64,000 nucleotides of DNA from the NCBI RefSeq assembly GCF_019823105.1, contig NZ_CP081958.1:1550001-1614000 (forward strand), read 5' to 3'. The position numbers were made by a program, and so were the translations under genes. This stretch comes from Halobaculum magnesiiphilum. Lineage in GTDB: Archaea > Halobacteriota > Halobacteria > Halobacteriales > Haloferacaceae. Positions 47,889 to 56,648 of the stretch are shown here, one piece after another (position 1 is the first letter of the stretch; each line of letters begins with the position of its first letter). The notes beneath the pieces were generated by a model, which saw only the letters and a program-made list of their open reading frames with translations, searched no databases and was not told the DNA's origin.

Positions 47889-48338
47889 CTACGGCTCGGG
47901 ATCCCACGCGGCGTCCTCGACGACGCACACGGACGCCGGGAGCGACGAGCGAAACCGGACCCGAACGCGGTAGCGGTCGACGCTCATGTCCGCCGTACAG
48001 CCGGGGCTGGGGACGGCGCCGAACCCGAACATCCCCTGCCTGCCGACGCCGACGTGGACAACGAGCGCGTCGTCGACGACGCGGGCCGACTCAAGGACCG
48101 CGCGGTCGCACGAGCCGGAGCCGACGTACATCGCCCCGTAGATCGTGATCTCGCGCGACTCGGGGCGGCGCTCGATCACCGGGTCGCCGCCGGGGTCGGG
48201 CGCCCGGCGGCCGCAGTCGCTGTCGAAGTCACAGATCCGGAACGAGCGGTCGGATATCTGACCGCCGCGCGCGCCGCAGCCGGCGACCGTCGCGGCCGGG
48301 AGCGTCGCGAGCGCGGCGAGGAGGGCGCGGCGCTGCAC
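47889..48338 (-). CDS. small exported lipoprotein of unknown function
   Basis: Encodes 149 residues. The start MQRRALLAALATLPAATVAGC is a signal with a lipobox cysteine (residue 21). The mature part has several cysteines (FRICDFDSDCGRR, GSGSCDRAVL, SPGCTADMSV, ASVCVVEDAA) that could form disulfides outside the cell, in a beta-rich fold (REITIYGAMYVG, DALVVHVGVG). No family is recognised. It precedes nmd3 on the same strand, 60 bases downstream of the nmd3 stop, and may be co-transcribed. Confidence 0.7.
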   Translation of the reverse strand: MQRRALLAALATLPAATVAGCGARGGQISDRSFRICDFDSDCGRRAPDPGGDPVIERRPESREITIYGAMYVGSGSCDRAVLESARVVDDALVVHVGVGRQGMFGFGAVPSPGCTADMSVDRYRVRVRFRSSLPASVCVVEDAAWDPEP

Positions 48339-48398
48339 GGCGGAGGCGACACCGCGAGCCGATAAACGGTTTGTGGCGCGGCGTGGGCGCTCGCGACG

Positions 48399-49571
48399 TT
48401 ACTCGTCGACCATCGGGTCCGCGTCGGCCGTGTCGTCCCCCTCGTCTCCGTCGTCGCCGTCCTCGGGGAGGACGTACAGTCCCGCGTCGGTCTTCACCGC
48501 CTCGACGCGCTCGGCGTCCTCGTCGACGCTCGGGGGACGCGCGACGGTGGTCGCCTCGTACGTCTCGGGGTCGAGCACCTGGACCGCGTTGTCGTCCTCG
48601 ACGGCGACGACGGTCGTCTCGACGGCGTCGTCGACGTGTCCGACCGTCTCGGCGTCGGGCGTCTCCCCCTCCTCGAATCGCGCCTCGTACGGCTCGCCGG
48701 TCGCCATGCGGACGCCCTTGAGGTTCCCCCGCACCGAGCGCACGAGCACCGGGCCGTCGCCGTCGTCGGGGTCGATCACGTCGCCGGGGCGGAACTTCGG
48801 CAGGCGGACCGCGAAGGTGACGCGGTACACCTCGTTGCCGTCGCCGTCCTCGGTGACGAGCGTCGGCGCCTCCGAGTAGCTCCCTCCTAACTCCTCGGTG
48901 ATCTGGGTCGCGACGGCCTTCCCGAGCTTGTTGGTGGAGAGCTTCACGTCCGTCCCCTCGGGCTGGTCGATCACCTCGGTGACGAACGACTCGCGGTCGC
49001 CGTCGGCCTCGCGCTCGGCGACGAGCGACTCGGCGATCTCGACCGCGCGCGACTGCTCCTCGGGGTCGGGGACGCGGTCGCGACCGCGGATCTGCACCTC
49101 CGCGGCGTAGCTCCCGCCGGAGATGCGGCCGCATCGGTCGCAGGTGCCGCGGCTGATCTTCACGGGGACGACGACCTCCTCCTCGACGTGGACCCCGCGG
49201 ACGACGCCCGCGAACGTGCAATGCATCCGGATCGTGTTCCGGTCGACCTGCTCGGGGTCGACGCCCCATTGGACCTGCTCCGCCTTCAGGTGGACCGCCA
49301 GCGCCTCCGACACCTCGTCGACGGCCACGTCGGTGTAGTCGCGCGCGCCCACGTCGACCCAGCGGTTGCCGCGGTGGACCGCGCCGCAGTGCGAACAGAC
49401 CGTCACCTCGACGCGGTCGGGCGCGTCGACCAGCTCGAAGTCCTCGAGGTAACAGGCGTCACAGAGCACGCGGTCGCGTTCGCGCGGCTCGCCCGGGAGC
49501 GGCTCCTCGCGCTCGGGCACCGGGTCGCCGCAGCGCGGGCAGAAGTCCCGCGTGTCGCGTGTCTCGCTCAT
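48399..49571 (-). CDS. NMD3-family 60S/50S subunit export-related protein
   Basis: Encodes 390 residues. The N terminus has the family zinc fingers (FCPRCGDPVPE, VLCDACYLEDFEL, TVCSHCGAVHRGNRWVD) and a third pair in GTCDRCGRISGGSYAAEVQIRG (given in overlapping parts). Eukaryotic Nmd3 escorts the large ribosomal subunit out of the nucleus; the archaeal form is thought to act in late large-subunit assembly. The C-terminal half has the eIF5A/SH3-like region (KFRPGDVIDPDDGDGPVLV, LKGVRMATGEPYEARFEEG) and an acidic tail. A TATA-like GCTTAACCG ~30 bases upstream fits a leaderless message. Confidence 0.92.
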   Translation of the reverse strand: MSETRDTRDFCPRCGDPVPEREEPLPGEPRERDRVLCDACYLEDFELVDAPDRVEVTVCSHCGAVHRGNRWVDVGARDYTDVAVDEVSEALAVHLKAEQVQWGVDPEQVDRNTIRMHCTFAGVVRGVHVEEEVVVPVKISRGTCDRCGRISGGSYAAEVQIRGRDRVPDPEEQSRAVEIAESLVAEREADGDRESFVTEVIDQPEGTDVKLSTNKLGKAVATQITEELGGSYSEAPTLVTEDGDGNEVYRVTFAVRLPKFRPGDVIDPDDGDGPVLVRSVRGNLKGVRMATGEPYEARFEEGETPDAETVGHVDDAVETTVVAVEDDNAVQVLDPETYEATTVARPPSVDEDAERVEAVKTDAGLYVLPEDGDDGDEGDDTADADPMVDE

Positions 49572-49686
49572 TGGCGCCTCGGTACACGACAGAGCCGGTT
49601 AAGCGGCGCGACTGGCGGACCGGGTCGCCGCCGCGGGCGCGAACGGGCGCGAGCGCGAGCCAACAGCCGGTGACCTCCGGCCCGCG

Positions 49687-50838
49687 TCACTCCGCCTCGT
49701 AGGTCGACTCCCACTCCGGGTCCGCCTCGGCGCCGTTTTGCGCCTCCGGTTCGAGCATCTCGGCGACGGAGTCCAGCCCGAGCAGCTCGCGCTCGTCGTC
49801 GTCGAACTCCAGGGAGTCCAGCGCCGCGGAGTCCTGCACGTCCGACCCCGAGAGCTGTTCGCCATAGCGACCGAGCAGGCTCGTCAGCTCCTGCGGGATC
49901 ACGAAGGTGGTGGACTCGCCCTGGCCGATGGCCGCCAGCGTCTCCATTCCCTTGTCGACGATGGCGCGCTCGCCCATCGACTCCGCCGCGCGGGCGCGCA
50001 GGACGGTGGAGATGGCGTCGCCCTGCGCCTCCAGCACCGACGCGACCTTCTCCCCTTGCGCGGAGAGGACGTTCGCCGTGCGCTCGCCCTCGGCGGTCTC
50101 GACGGCGGCGCGGCGCTCGCCCTGCGCCTCCAGGATCATGGCGCGGCGGCGGCGCTCGGCGGAGGTCTGCTCCTCCATCGCGTCGAGGACGCCCTGCGTG
50201 GGCAACACCTCCTTCACCTCGACCATCTCGACGTCGACGCCCCACTCGTCGGTGGGGCCCTGCAGGTTCGTCCGGATGCGGCGGTTGATCTCGTCGCGCC
50301 GCGAGAGCGTCTCGTCGAGTTCCATGTCGCCGATGACCGCCCGAAGGGAGGTCTGCGCGAGCAGCGCGGTCGCCCGGCGGTAGTCCTCCACGTTGAGGAA
50401 CGACCGCTCGGCGTCGACGACGCGGATGTACACGACCGCGTCGGCGGTGACCGGCGAGTTGTCGCGGGTGATCGCCTCCTGGATCGGCACGTCGATCGTC
50501 TGGACCCGCCTGTCGAACCGGTAGGTCCGGGAGACGAACGGGGGGATCAGGTGGATCCCGGGATCGAGGAGTCCGCGGTAGGAGCCGAGCACGGTGAGCG
50601 CGCGCTGCTCGTAGGCCTGCACGATCTCGACGGTCGACAGCAGCGTGACCAGCGCGAGGACGAGCACCATCCCCCCGATCGCGTACATCATCGGGAGCAC
50701 GGCCCACGCGAGGAGGGCGAGCGCGACGCCGAGACCGATCTGAACCCGGCCGTCGTCGGGGAGCAGGTCCGGGATGCCGACCTCGCCGGCGCTCATGCGA
50801 CCCAGCGTCCGAAAGAATCGACCGCCGGCGTCGTTCAT
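49687..50838 (-). CDS. SPFH/stomatin-like membrane protein
   Basis: Encodes 383 residues (ATG 50796 is an alternative start, giving 369). One membrane segment (LGVALALLAWAVLPMMYAIG, then GGMVLVLALVTLLSTVEIVQ) precedes the SPFH domain: EQRALTVLGSYRGLLDPGIH, RRVQTIDVPIQEAITRDNSP, VTADAVVYIRVVDAERSFLN, then a long coiled coil (MEEQTSAERRRRAMILEAQG and on). These proteins oligomerise on membranes and organise proteases or channels. The usual NfeD partner is not adjacent. The tail is acidic. A weak TATA (CTGTAAGTAG) ~25 bases before ATG 50838 favours the longer form. Confidence 0.88.
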   Translation of the reverse strand: MNDAGGRFFRTLGRMSAGEVGIPDLLPDDGRVQIGLGVALALLAWAVLPMMYAIGGMVLVLALVTLLSTVEIVQAYEQRALTVLGSYRGLLDPGIHLIPPFVSRTYRFDRRVQTIDVPIQEAITRDNSPVTADAVVYIRVVDAERSFLNVEDYRRATALLAQTSLRAVIGDMELDETLSRRDEINRRIRTNLQGPTDEWGVDVEMVEVKEVLPTQGVLDAMEEQTSAERRRRAMILEAQGERRAAVETAEGERTANVLSAQGEKVASVLEAQGDAISTVLRARAAESMGERAIVDKGMETLAAIGQGESTTFVIPQELTSLLGRYGEQLSGSDVQDSAALDSLEFDDDERELLGLDSVAEMLEPEAQNGAEADPEWESTYEAE

Positions 50839-50940
50839 GGCTTCGAGTTGGACGACACGCTACTTACAGGTTTCGCGGGATCGAACGGTTTCGGGGCGAC
50901 GGCGGCCGTCGGAGAAGGACCGACGCGAGGGCTCGCGACC

Positions 50941-52116
50941 TCAGCGGGCTGTGAGGTACCGCCCGCCGTCGACGCGGCGGTCGTCGCCGTCGGGAGACTC
51001 GGTCGGGGTCGCGGTGCCGTCGTCGGAGGGGGCGTTTCCGTTCCCCGGTCTCTCGTCGCCGCCGTCTGCGTCGTCGCTGCCGGCGCCGCCGGCGTTCGCC
51101 CCGTTGGACCCGTCGCCGGACCCGTTCCCGTCGCCTGCGTCCGCCGAACCGTCGGCGCCGTCGGCGCCGTGGTTCGCGTTCCCGCGGTCGTCGTGGGAGT
51201 CGTCCGTGTCACCCGAGGAATCCGGCGGCCCCGCGTCGTCGGTCCCGTTCTCGTCGTCCTCGCCGGCGTCCGTCGTTCGGTTCCCGTTGCCGCGGTCCTC
51301 GGCCCCGTCGGCGTCGTCGGTCCCGTTGGCGCCGGCCTCGCCGTTCTCGCCCGCGGTCTCGCTCCCGTTCAGGTTCCCGCGGTCGTCCGGCGGGCCGGCG
51401 GCGCCCTCGTCAGCGTCGCCTTCATCGTTCTCGTCGTCTTCCTCGTCGGCGTCGGCGCCATCGTTCCCGGGCGGTCCGGCGTCCTCGGGCGGTCCGGCGT
51501 CGTCACTTTCGGGCGGACCGGCGTCCTCGGGCGGACCCGCATCCTCGGGCGGACCGGGGTCGCCGGCGAGTCCCTTCCCGGTGTCGGCGCCGCCGATCCC
51601 CCGGGCGGCCTCCGCGACCTCGCCGTCGGCCATCTCCGAGGCGTTTCGGCGCAGCTCGTCGATCGCTGAGGCGTTCACGCCGCGCTCACGTAGCGTCTCC
51701 TCGGGGAGTTCCTCGGCTGCCGCCGCGGTGGCGTTCAGACGGCGTTCGAGCGTCCGGATCTGGGCGCCGATGCGAGCGAGCTTCGACCGGTACTCCCCGC
51801 GGGTGATCTCGCCGGACTCGTACCGCCGGTCCATCGTCTCGCGCCGCTCGCGGAGCTCCGAGAGCAACTGGCGGGCGTCCTCGGTCTCCCCGGCGACGAC
51901 GGCCGCCTTCGAGGCGTTCGACTCCGCGGCGGCGAGGCGACGGTCGAGCGTTCGCTGGGCGACCTCGCCCTCGACTTCCGCCCCCTGGACCCCAACGACG
52001 CCGGCGAACGTCGCCCCCGGCTGCTCCTCAGACGACTCCTGGGCGAACGCCGCCGTCGCCGGAACCCCGGCAACGACGAGCATCGCGACCGCCAGGAGCA
52101 CGGTCGTCCGACTCAT
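50941..52116 (-). CDS. secreted acidic, Gly/Pro/Asp-repeat protein (DUF7096-like)
   Basis: Encodes 391 residues from ATG 52116. A signal peptide (TTVLLAVAMLVVAGVPATAA) is followed by a helical domain (QRTLDRRLAAAESNASKAAV, LLSELRERRETMDRRYESGE, LARIGAQIRTLERRLNATAA), probably a coiled coil. From residue ~195 the protein is low complexity, with repeats of AGPPEDAGPPE and long Asp/Gly/Asn stretches, and there is no clear membrane anchor at the end. It lies 118 bases after the membrane-bound regulator gene on the same strand; such pairs recur in haloarchaea as I recall. A possible surface partner or signal for that regulator (inference). Confidence 0.72.
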   Translation of the reverse strand: MSRTTVLLAVAMLVVAGVPATAAFAQESSEEQPGATFAGVVGVQGAEVEGEVAQRTLDRRLAAAESNASKAAVVAGETEDARQLLSELRERRETMDRRYESGEITRGEYRSKLARIGAQIRTLERRLNATAAAAEELPEETLRERGVNASAIDELRRNASEMADGEVAEAARGIGGADTGKGLAGDPGPPEDAGPPEDAGPPESDDAGPPEDAGPPGNDGADADEEDDENDEGDADEGAAGPPDDRGNLNGSETAGENGEAGANGTDDADGAEDRGNGNRTTDAGEDDENGTDDAGPPDSSGDTDDSHDDRGNANHGADGADGSADAGDGNGSGDGSNGANAGGAGSDDADGGDERPGNGNAPSDDGTATPTESPDGDDRRVDGGRYLTAR

Positions 52117-52175
52117 ACCTCCGGCAACGGGGCCCACCCACTAATACCGTCGACTCGCTCGTCCCGGATTCACCC

Positions 52176-52203
52176 CGCTTAAGCGACGTTAAGTCGTCGC
52201 AGT
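52176..52203. promoter_or_regulatory. possible operator between the regulator and the secreted-protein gene
   Basis: The bases CTTAAG-CGA-CGTTAAG-TCGTCGC contain a near-palindrome (CTTAA on both arms) just downstream of the regulator gene and ~65 bases upstream of the secreted-protein start. A TATA-like GGTATTAG lies between. A binding site for the adjacent winged-helix regulator is possible. Confidence 0.3.
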
Positions 52204-52234
52204 GTGTCGGTTCCGAGCGTGAGCGATCGACCCG

Positions 52235-53473
52235 TCACTCGTCCGACCCGTCGCCGCCGCGTTCGGTGTCGCCGGGGTGGGGCTCGTCGTCGGCCTCCGG
52301 GATGCGGAGGACGTTCTCGCGGCCGAGCCGGAAGCTCTCGATGTCGCCGTCGTCGCGCAGGTCCCCGACGACCTGGCTGGTCCGGGCGGCGCTCCAGCCC
52401 AGCGCCTCGGTCACGTCCGCCTGCTTCATCCGCCCGCCGTTGTCCGTCACGAGCCGGAGCACGCGCTCGTGCGGGCTGAGGAGTTCCTCAGGCGGGGCCG
52501 TGGCGTCCCCGTCGGACGCGGCGGCGTCAGATTCGGCGGGGTCGGACCCGTCGCCGTCGGCGTCCGGGTCGCCGGCGGCCGCGGCGGAGTCGGCGTCGTT
52601 CGCACCCGAGCCGGGGGCGGAAGCTGCGCCCGAGTCGCCCGCGAGCCCGCCGTGGTCGTCGCCGGCGTCGATCGGGAGGTCGCCGCGACGGCGGAGGAGG
52701 ACGGCGCCGGCGATGCCGACCAACACGACCGCGGCGGCCGCGAGGTAGACGGGACGAACCGGCAGCGCGGAGCCGGAGATGAGCACCACGCTGGGCTGGT
52801 CCGGGCCGAAGTTTCGCTCGCCGCGCCAGGTCACCGCCGTCTCCGAGCGTTCGTCCGCCTCGGGCGACACCGAGCGGGCGTCGTACTCCTCGGGCCACGC
52901 GACCGTGAGGACGGTCCCCGAGTCGAGGTACAGCCCGGCCAACGCGTCGCCGGCGACGACGCGCTGGCCCTGCGTCTCCGCGAAGCCCTCCCACGTGAAC
53001 GTGTAGGCGACGACGCCGTAGTCGGTGCTGGTCGGGAACGGGTTGCGCTGGGCGGTCACCGAGAAGTTCGTGGCGGCCATCTCCCGCCCGGTCGCGTTCT
53101 CGGCGGCCGAGACGGTCGTCGCCATCCGCCCCTCGAAGCGGGCGGCGTACGCGGACGTGTTCTCGCGGATGTCCGCCTGGAGGCTCTCGAACGCCTCGGT
53201 CGTGTTCTCGTCGCTCAACTCGATCCGGTAGGCGATGCGCCACTGAGCGTCCCCGTCCTCGGCGATCTCCGCCCGGAGGACGACGGTGTCGGCGGCGATG
53301 TCGCCGGTCTGTGCGAACCCGGAGCCGAGATCGGCCGGGGGCGAAGTGGACGGATCGAGCGCGGCAGCGGCGGCGGTGGAACCTCCGGACGCCGTAGCGG
53401 CCGCGAGCGCCGGGGCGACCCCGGCGAACGCGATGAGGAACGCGAGTACGATGGCCGCCGCGGGGCGTCGCAT
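52235..53473 (-). CDS. membrane-anchored winged-helix regulator with extracellular sensor (DUF7345/DUF7343-like)
   Basis: Encodes 412 residues. A signal sequence (AAAIVLAFLIAFAGVAPALA) leads to an outer beta-rich domain (~40-245; ADTVVLRAEIAEDGDAQWRI, FPTSTDYGVVAYTFTWEGF), one membrane helix (VYLAAAAVVLVGIAGAVLLR), an acidic cytoplasmic linker, and a C-terminal winged helix (LSPHERVLRLVTDNGGRMKQ, ADVTEALGWSAARTSQVVGD, LRDDGDIESFRLGRENVLRI). It is therefore a one-component sensor: outside signal, DNA-binding inside. The order of parts matches haloarchaeal DUF7345 plus DUF7343 proteins, from memory. ATG 53473 is preferred to 53485. Confidence 0.83.
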   Translation of the reverse strand: MRRPAAAIVLAFLIAFAGVAPALAAATASGGSTAAAAALDPSTSPPADLGSGFAQTGDIAADTVVLRAEIAEDGDAQWRIAYRIELSDENTTEAFESLQADIRENTSAYAARFEGRMATTVSAAENATGREMAATNFSVTAQRNPFPTSTDYGVVAYTFTWEGFAETQGQRVVAGDALAGLYLDSGTVLTVAWPEEYDARSVSPEADERSETAVTWRGERNFGPDQPSVVLISGSALPVRPVYLAAAAVVLVGIAGAVLLRRRGDLPIDAGDDHGGLAGDSGAASAPGSGANDADSAAAAGDPDADGDGSDPAESDAAASDGDATAPPEELLSPHERVLRLVTDNGGRMKQADVTEALGWSAARTSQVVGDLRDDGDIESFRLGRENVLRIPEADDEPHPGDTERGGDGSDE

Positions 53474-53534
53474 ACCCACTCTCATCGCCGGGGTACCCAA
53501 AACGGTTTTCGTCGGCGGCGGGCCAAGCGGGAGT

Positions 53535-53717
53535 ATGGCACTGGACGTGGAGGATCTGTTGAAGATCGTGTTGCTGCTCGTGATCGTCTGGCTCGTCGTC
53601 GAGATCGTCACCGGTGTGCTCGACTTCACTATCTGGCTGATCGCCGGGCCGCTGAAGGGCCTCATCGGGGTCGTCATCGTCGTGCTCATCGTGCTGTGGC
53701 TGACGGACAACCTCTGA
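53535..53717 (+). CDS. small two-helix membrane protein
   Basis: Encodes 60 residues: an acidic start (MALDVEDLLK), TM1 (IVLLLVIVWLVVEIVTGVLD), a short turn with GPLKG, TM2 (LIGVVIVVLIVLWLTDNL). No family is assigned with confidence; similar micro-membrane proteins (DUF7554-like) are widespread in haloarchaea. It ends 6 bases before the GTG of the 2H phosphoesterase gene, so the two are likely co-transcribed. It diverges from the regulator gene. Confidence 0.7.
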   Translation: MALDVEDLLKIVLLLVIVWLVVEIVTGVLDFTIWLIAGPLKGLIGVVIVVLIVLWLTDNL

Positions 53718-53723
53718 GCCGGC

Positions 53724-54290
53724 GTGTACAGCGTCAACGTCCCCGTCCCCTGGCCCGTCCGACGCCTCGCGGCGTCGCTGGAACCCGATCTGACGGAGTT
53801 CGCGTCGATCCGCGACCGCCACACGCTCGTAGTCAAGCGCCTCGACGGCCGCGGCCTGAACGACCTCCACCGGATCCGCGAGCGGCTGCGGCCGGCGCTG
53901 CGTGGCGTCGCGCCCTTCGAGGTGCGCGTGACCGGCGTCGACGCGTTCGAGGACCCGCCGCTGGGGGAGGCGCCGGTCGTTTACCTCGCGGTCGAGGCCG
54001 TGGGATCGGGGGACAGCGACGGCGACGGAGGGTCGCCGGCGACGGATCCGCTCCGGACGCTCCACGAGCGGCTCGTCCGAGAGTTCGGTGCCGTCGAGGG
54101 GCTGGAGGAGGCCGACTACGTCCCCCACGTCACGCTCGCGCGGGGGTACGAGGGACCGGGCGATCCGGGGGAGGCGGTCGCGCGCCTTCGCGATCGCGAC
54201 CTCGACGACGTGCGGTGGACGGTCGACGAGCTGGGGGTCTGGACGCGCGAGTACAAGGAGATCGCAGCCCGGGTCCCGCTTCGGGGGTGA
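53724..54290 (+). CDS. 2H phosphoesterase (LigT/2'-5' RNA ligase-like)
   Basis: Encodes 188 residues from a GTG. The two HxTx motifs that define the 2H family are RHTLVVKRL (about residue 34) and PHVTLARGYEG (about residue 137), set in a duplicated beta-alpha fold (VPWPVRRLAASLEPDL, PFEVRVTGVDAFEDPPLG, DVRWTVDELGVWTREYKE). Such enzymes open 2',3'-cyclic phosphates or handle 2'-5' bonds in RNA, for example after tRNA splicing. An Asp/Gly insert sits between the halves. It is coupled to the small membrane gene upstream. Confidence 0.87.
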   Translation: MYSVNVPVPWPVRRLAASLEPDLTEFASIRDRHTLVVKRLDGRGLNDLHRIRERLRPALRGVAPFEVRVTGVDAFEDPPLGEAPVVYLAVEAVGSGDSDGDGGSPATDPLRTLHERLVREFGAVEGLEEADYVPHVTLARGYEGPGDPGEAVARLRDRDLDDVRWTVDELGVWTREYKEIAARVPLRG

Positions 54291-54346
54291 GGGGTCCGAG
54301 TTGGGGGTACCGGGACCCGAGCGTCAAATCGACGCTCGGTCCCCCC

Positions 54347-55699
54347 TCAGCGTTCCGAGAGCCGCAGCGGCATCGGGTGGTCGGGGTGCATCGTCAGCGA
54401 CCCCCGCAGGTCCAACTCGGGGCCCTCGTATTCGAAGTCGAACGCGCGCCCGACGGTCGCGAGGATGAGCTTCGCCTCCAGCAGCGAGAACTGCTTGCCG
54501 ATGCAGTGGCGCGGCCCGGCGCCGAACGGGAAGGAGGCGAACCGGGGACGGTCGCGGGCGCTCTCGGGCGCCCAGCGGTCCGGGTCGAACGCGAGCGGGT
54601 CGTCGTACCACCGTCCCGAGCGGTGGACGACCCACTGCGGGAGCATGAGCAGCGACCCCTCGGGGATCCGGTAGCCGGCGACGCGGGTGTCGACCTTCGA
54701 CTCGCGAAACAGCGTGTAGACGGGGGGGTACAGCCGCATCGCCTCCGAGAGCACGCGGTCGGTGAACTCCAGGCCCCGAACGTCGCTCGCGGTCGGCGTC
54801 CCGTCGAGGGCGTCCACCTCCCGCTGGAACCGCGCCTTCGCCTCGGGGTGTTGGGAGAGCAGGTAGAACGTGTAGGTGAGCGCGAGAGCGGTCGTGTCGT
54901 GGCCCGCGAGCAACATCGTCATCAGTTCGTCCCGGAGGTCCTGTTCGGTCTGCTCGCCCCGTTCGTGGGCGCGCAGGAGGATCGACAGCAGGTCCATCGG
55001 CATCGGGGAGTCGACGGCGTCGCCGGCGGGGTCGGATGCCGTCTCCTCGGTGCCGCGGCGGCGCGCCACGAGGTCGTCGATGACGCCCTCCAGCGTCGCG
55101 ACGGCGTCGTGGAACTCCCGGTTCTCCCGGGTCGGCGCCCAGTTGGGTATCACCGCGCGCATCGCGTTCGGCTCGAACCGCCGCCCGAGCGGTTCGAGGT
55201 TCCGCTGGACGGTCTTGACGGTCTCCTCGTCGACGTCCGTCCCGAACATCGCCGTGACGATGATCCGGACCGTCAGGCGCGCGAGTTCGAGTTGCACGTC
55301 GATCCGGTCGCCGTCCTCCCAGCCGGCGAGCGCGTCGGTCGTGTGCGAGACGATCGCGTCGTCGAGACCGGCGATGCGGCGGGCGTGGAACGCGGGGTTC
55401 GCGAGATCGCGCTGCCGTCGCCAGCGGTCGCCCTCGCTCATCAGCAGGCCGTCGCCGAGGAGGTCGTCGACGGCGTCGTCGAGGCTCGGCTTGCCGAAGG
55501 CCGCCCAGTCCGAGACGAGGACGCGCTCGATGTCGCGGGGGTTCGTGAGCATGTACGTCTCCCGCGGCCCGAGATCGAGGCGGATCACGTCGCCGTAGGC
55601 GTCCGCCACGTCGGTCATGAACGAGAAGGGGTCCCGGGAGTAGCGCCGCCCGTTCCCGAGCAGGGGCTCGCCGCGGGGGCCCGGGGGTCTCGAACTCAT
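54347..55699 (-). CDS. cytochrome P450
   Basis: Encodes 450 residues. The haem-binding loop FPFGAGPRHCIGKQFS carries the axial C399; the I helix has MLLAGHDTTALALTY (acid/alcohol pair for O2 activation), and the ExxR is in VLSEAMRLYPPVY. The N terminus SSRPPGPRGEPLLGNGRRY has no membrane anchor, so it is soluble. It most resembles CYP102/CYP197-type bacterial enzymes by eye. No ferredoxin or reductase gene is next to it, so electrons must come from a general partner. A TATA-like GGGTATTTCC lies ~28 bases upstream of the ATG. Substrate unknown. Confidence 0.95.
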   Translation of the reverse strand: MSSRPPGPRGEPLLGNGRRYSRDPFSFMTDVADAYGDVIRLDLGPRETYMLTNPRDIERVLVSDWAAFGKPSLDDAVDDLLGDGLLMSEGDRWRRQRDLANPAFHARRIAGLDDAIVSHTTDALAGWEDGDRIDVQLELARLTVRIIVTAMFGTDVDEETVKTVQRNLEPLGRRFEPNAMRAVIPNWAPTRENREFHDAVATLEGVIDDLVARRRGTEETASDPAGDAVDSPMPMDLLSILLRAHERGEQTEQDLRDELMTMLLAGHDTTALALTYTFYLLSQHPEAKARFQREVDALDGTPTASDVRGLEFTDRVLSEAMRLYPPVYTLFRESKVDTRVAGYRIPEGSLLMLPQWVVHRSGRWYDDPLAFDPDRWAPESARDRPRFASFPFGAGPRHCIGKQFSLLEAKLILATVGRAFDFEYEGPELDLRGSLTMHPDHPMPLRLSER

Positions 55700-55793
55700 G
55701 GACAGGAACAGGGGAGCGAGCCGGAAATACCCTCTGTCGAGCGCGAGCGCGCACGCGGGAGGGCAACGCCCCGGGTATCAGTCCGCCCGGGAA

Positions 55794-56648
55794 TCAGTCC
55801 CCGCCGTCGGCGTCGAACTCGACGTCCTGCGGGTCGCCCGCGAGCGCGACGTGGCCGTAGTTGAGCAGTCCGACGAAGACGCCGCCGCCGAGGACGTTCC
55901 CGACGGTGGTCGTCACGAGGAAGCCGGCGAAGTCGGCGACCGTGACGCCGTCGGTCAACGCCAGCGCCGCCAGCACCTCGGTCGTCCCGAGGATCGCGTG
56001 GTGGAACGGCCCGAACCCGATGGTCGCGGTGACGAGCAACACGAGCAGCACGCGGCCGACGGTGTCGCGGCTGGCGGCCGACAGCCACGTCGCCAGCCCC
56101 ATCAGCCAGCCCGCGACGACGCCCGACAGGAGCGTCACCCACCACGGGAGTCCCAACAGCGCGTCCGCGAGCGTCCCGAACGCCGCCGCCTCCGCGATCC
56201 CCATCGGCTCCCCGACGCCGGCGATCACCCCGACGAAGGCCGCACAGCCGACCAGGTTCGAGACGTACACCACGACCCACAGCCGGAGCACCTCCGACAG
56301 CGTGGCGTCGCCGTTCGCCAGCGGCAGGACCGCCATCGTCGTGTGGGCGGTGAACAGCTCCGTCTGCCCGACGACGACGAAGAGGAACGCGATCGCGGAG
56401 ATGCCCGCGAGCGCCGCCTGCCGGGTGAGCGCGGAGTCGAAGCCGCCGGAGAACGTGAGCACCATCGCCATGAACAGCGCGCCGAAGCTGAGGTTGAGCC
56501 CGGCCGAGAGCCCCGAGAGGAACACTCCCGTCGACGGGCGCTCGATCTCCTTGAGGGCGCTTTCCATCTCCCGCTCCAGGATGTTCCGATACGACAGCGT
56601 CGCGCCGGCGGGCCCCTCGCTCCGGTCGGCGCTCTCGTCGTCGGTCAC
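55794..56648 (-). CDS. formate/nitrite transporter family (FNT) channel
   Basis: Encodes 284 residues from a GTG at 56648 (no ATG is available). Six membrane helices in the FNT fold: GVFLSGLSAGLNLSFGALFM, AGISAIAFLFVVVGQTELFT, VLRLWVVVYVSNLVGCAAFV, LPWWVTLLSGVVAGWLMGLA, VTATIGFGPFHHAILGTTEV and TTTVGNVLGGGVFVGLLNYG. FTAHTT and the GFxHxI-like FGPFHHAI line the pore. It carries formate, nitrite or another small anion; which one is not clear. The frame upstream of the GTG runs into repeats and is not real protein. Confidence 0.9.
   Translation of the reverse strand: MTDDESADRSEGPAGATLSYRNILEREMESALKEIERPSTGVFLSGLSAGLNLSFGALFMAMVLTFSGGFDSALTRQAALAGISAIAFLFVVVGQTELFTAHTTMAVLPLANGDATLSEVLRLWVVVYVSNLVGCAAFVGVIAGVGEPMGIAEAAAFGTLADALLGLPWWVTLLSGVVAGWLMGLATWLSAASRDTVGRVLLVLLVTATIGFGPFHHAILGTTEVLAALALTDGVTVADFAGFLVTTTVGNVLGGGVFVGLLNYGHVALAGDPQDVEFDADGGD

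Noticed and set aside
52277-55864. Open frame of about 1195 codons on the plus strand
   Set aside because: Shadow of the regulator, P450 and the sense 2H phosphoesterase gene; compositionally abnormal and without domains.
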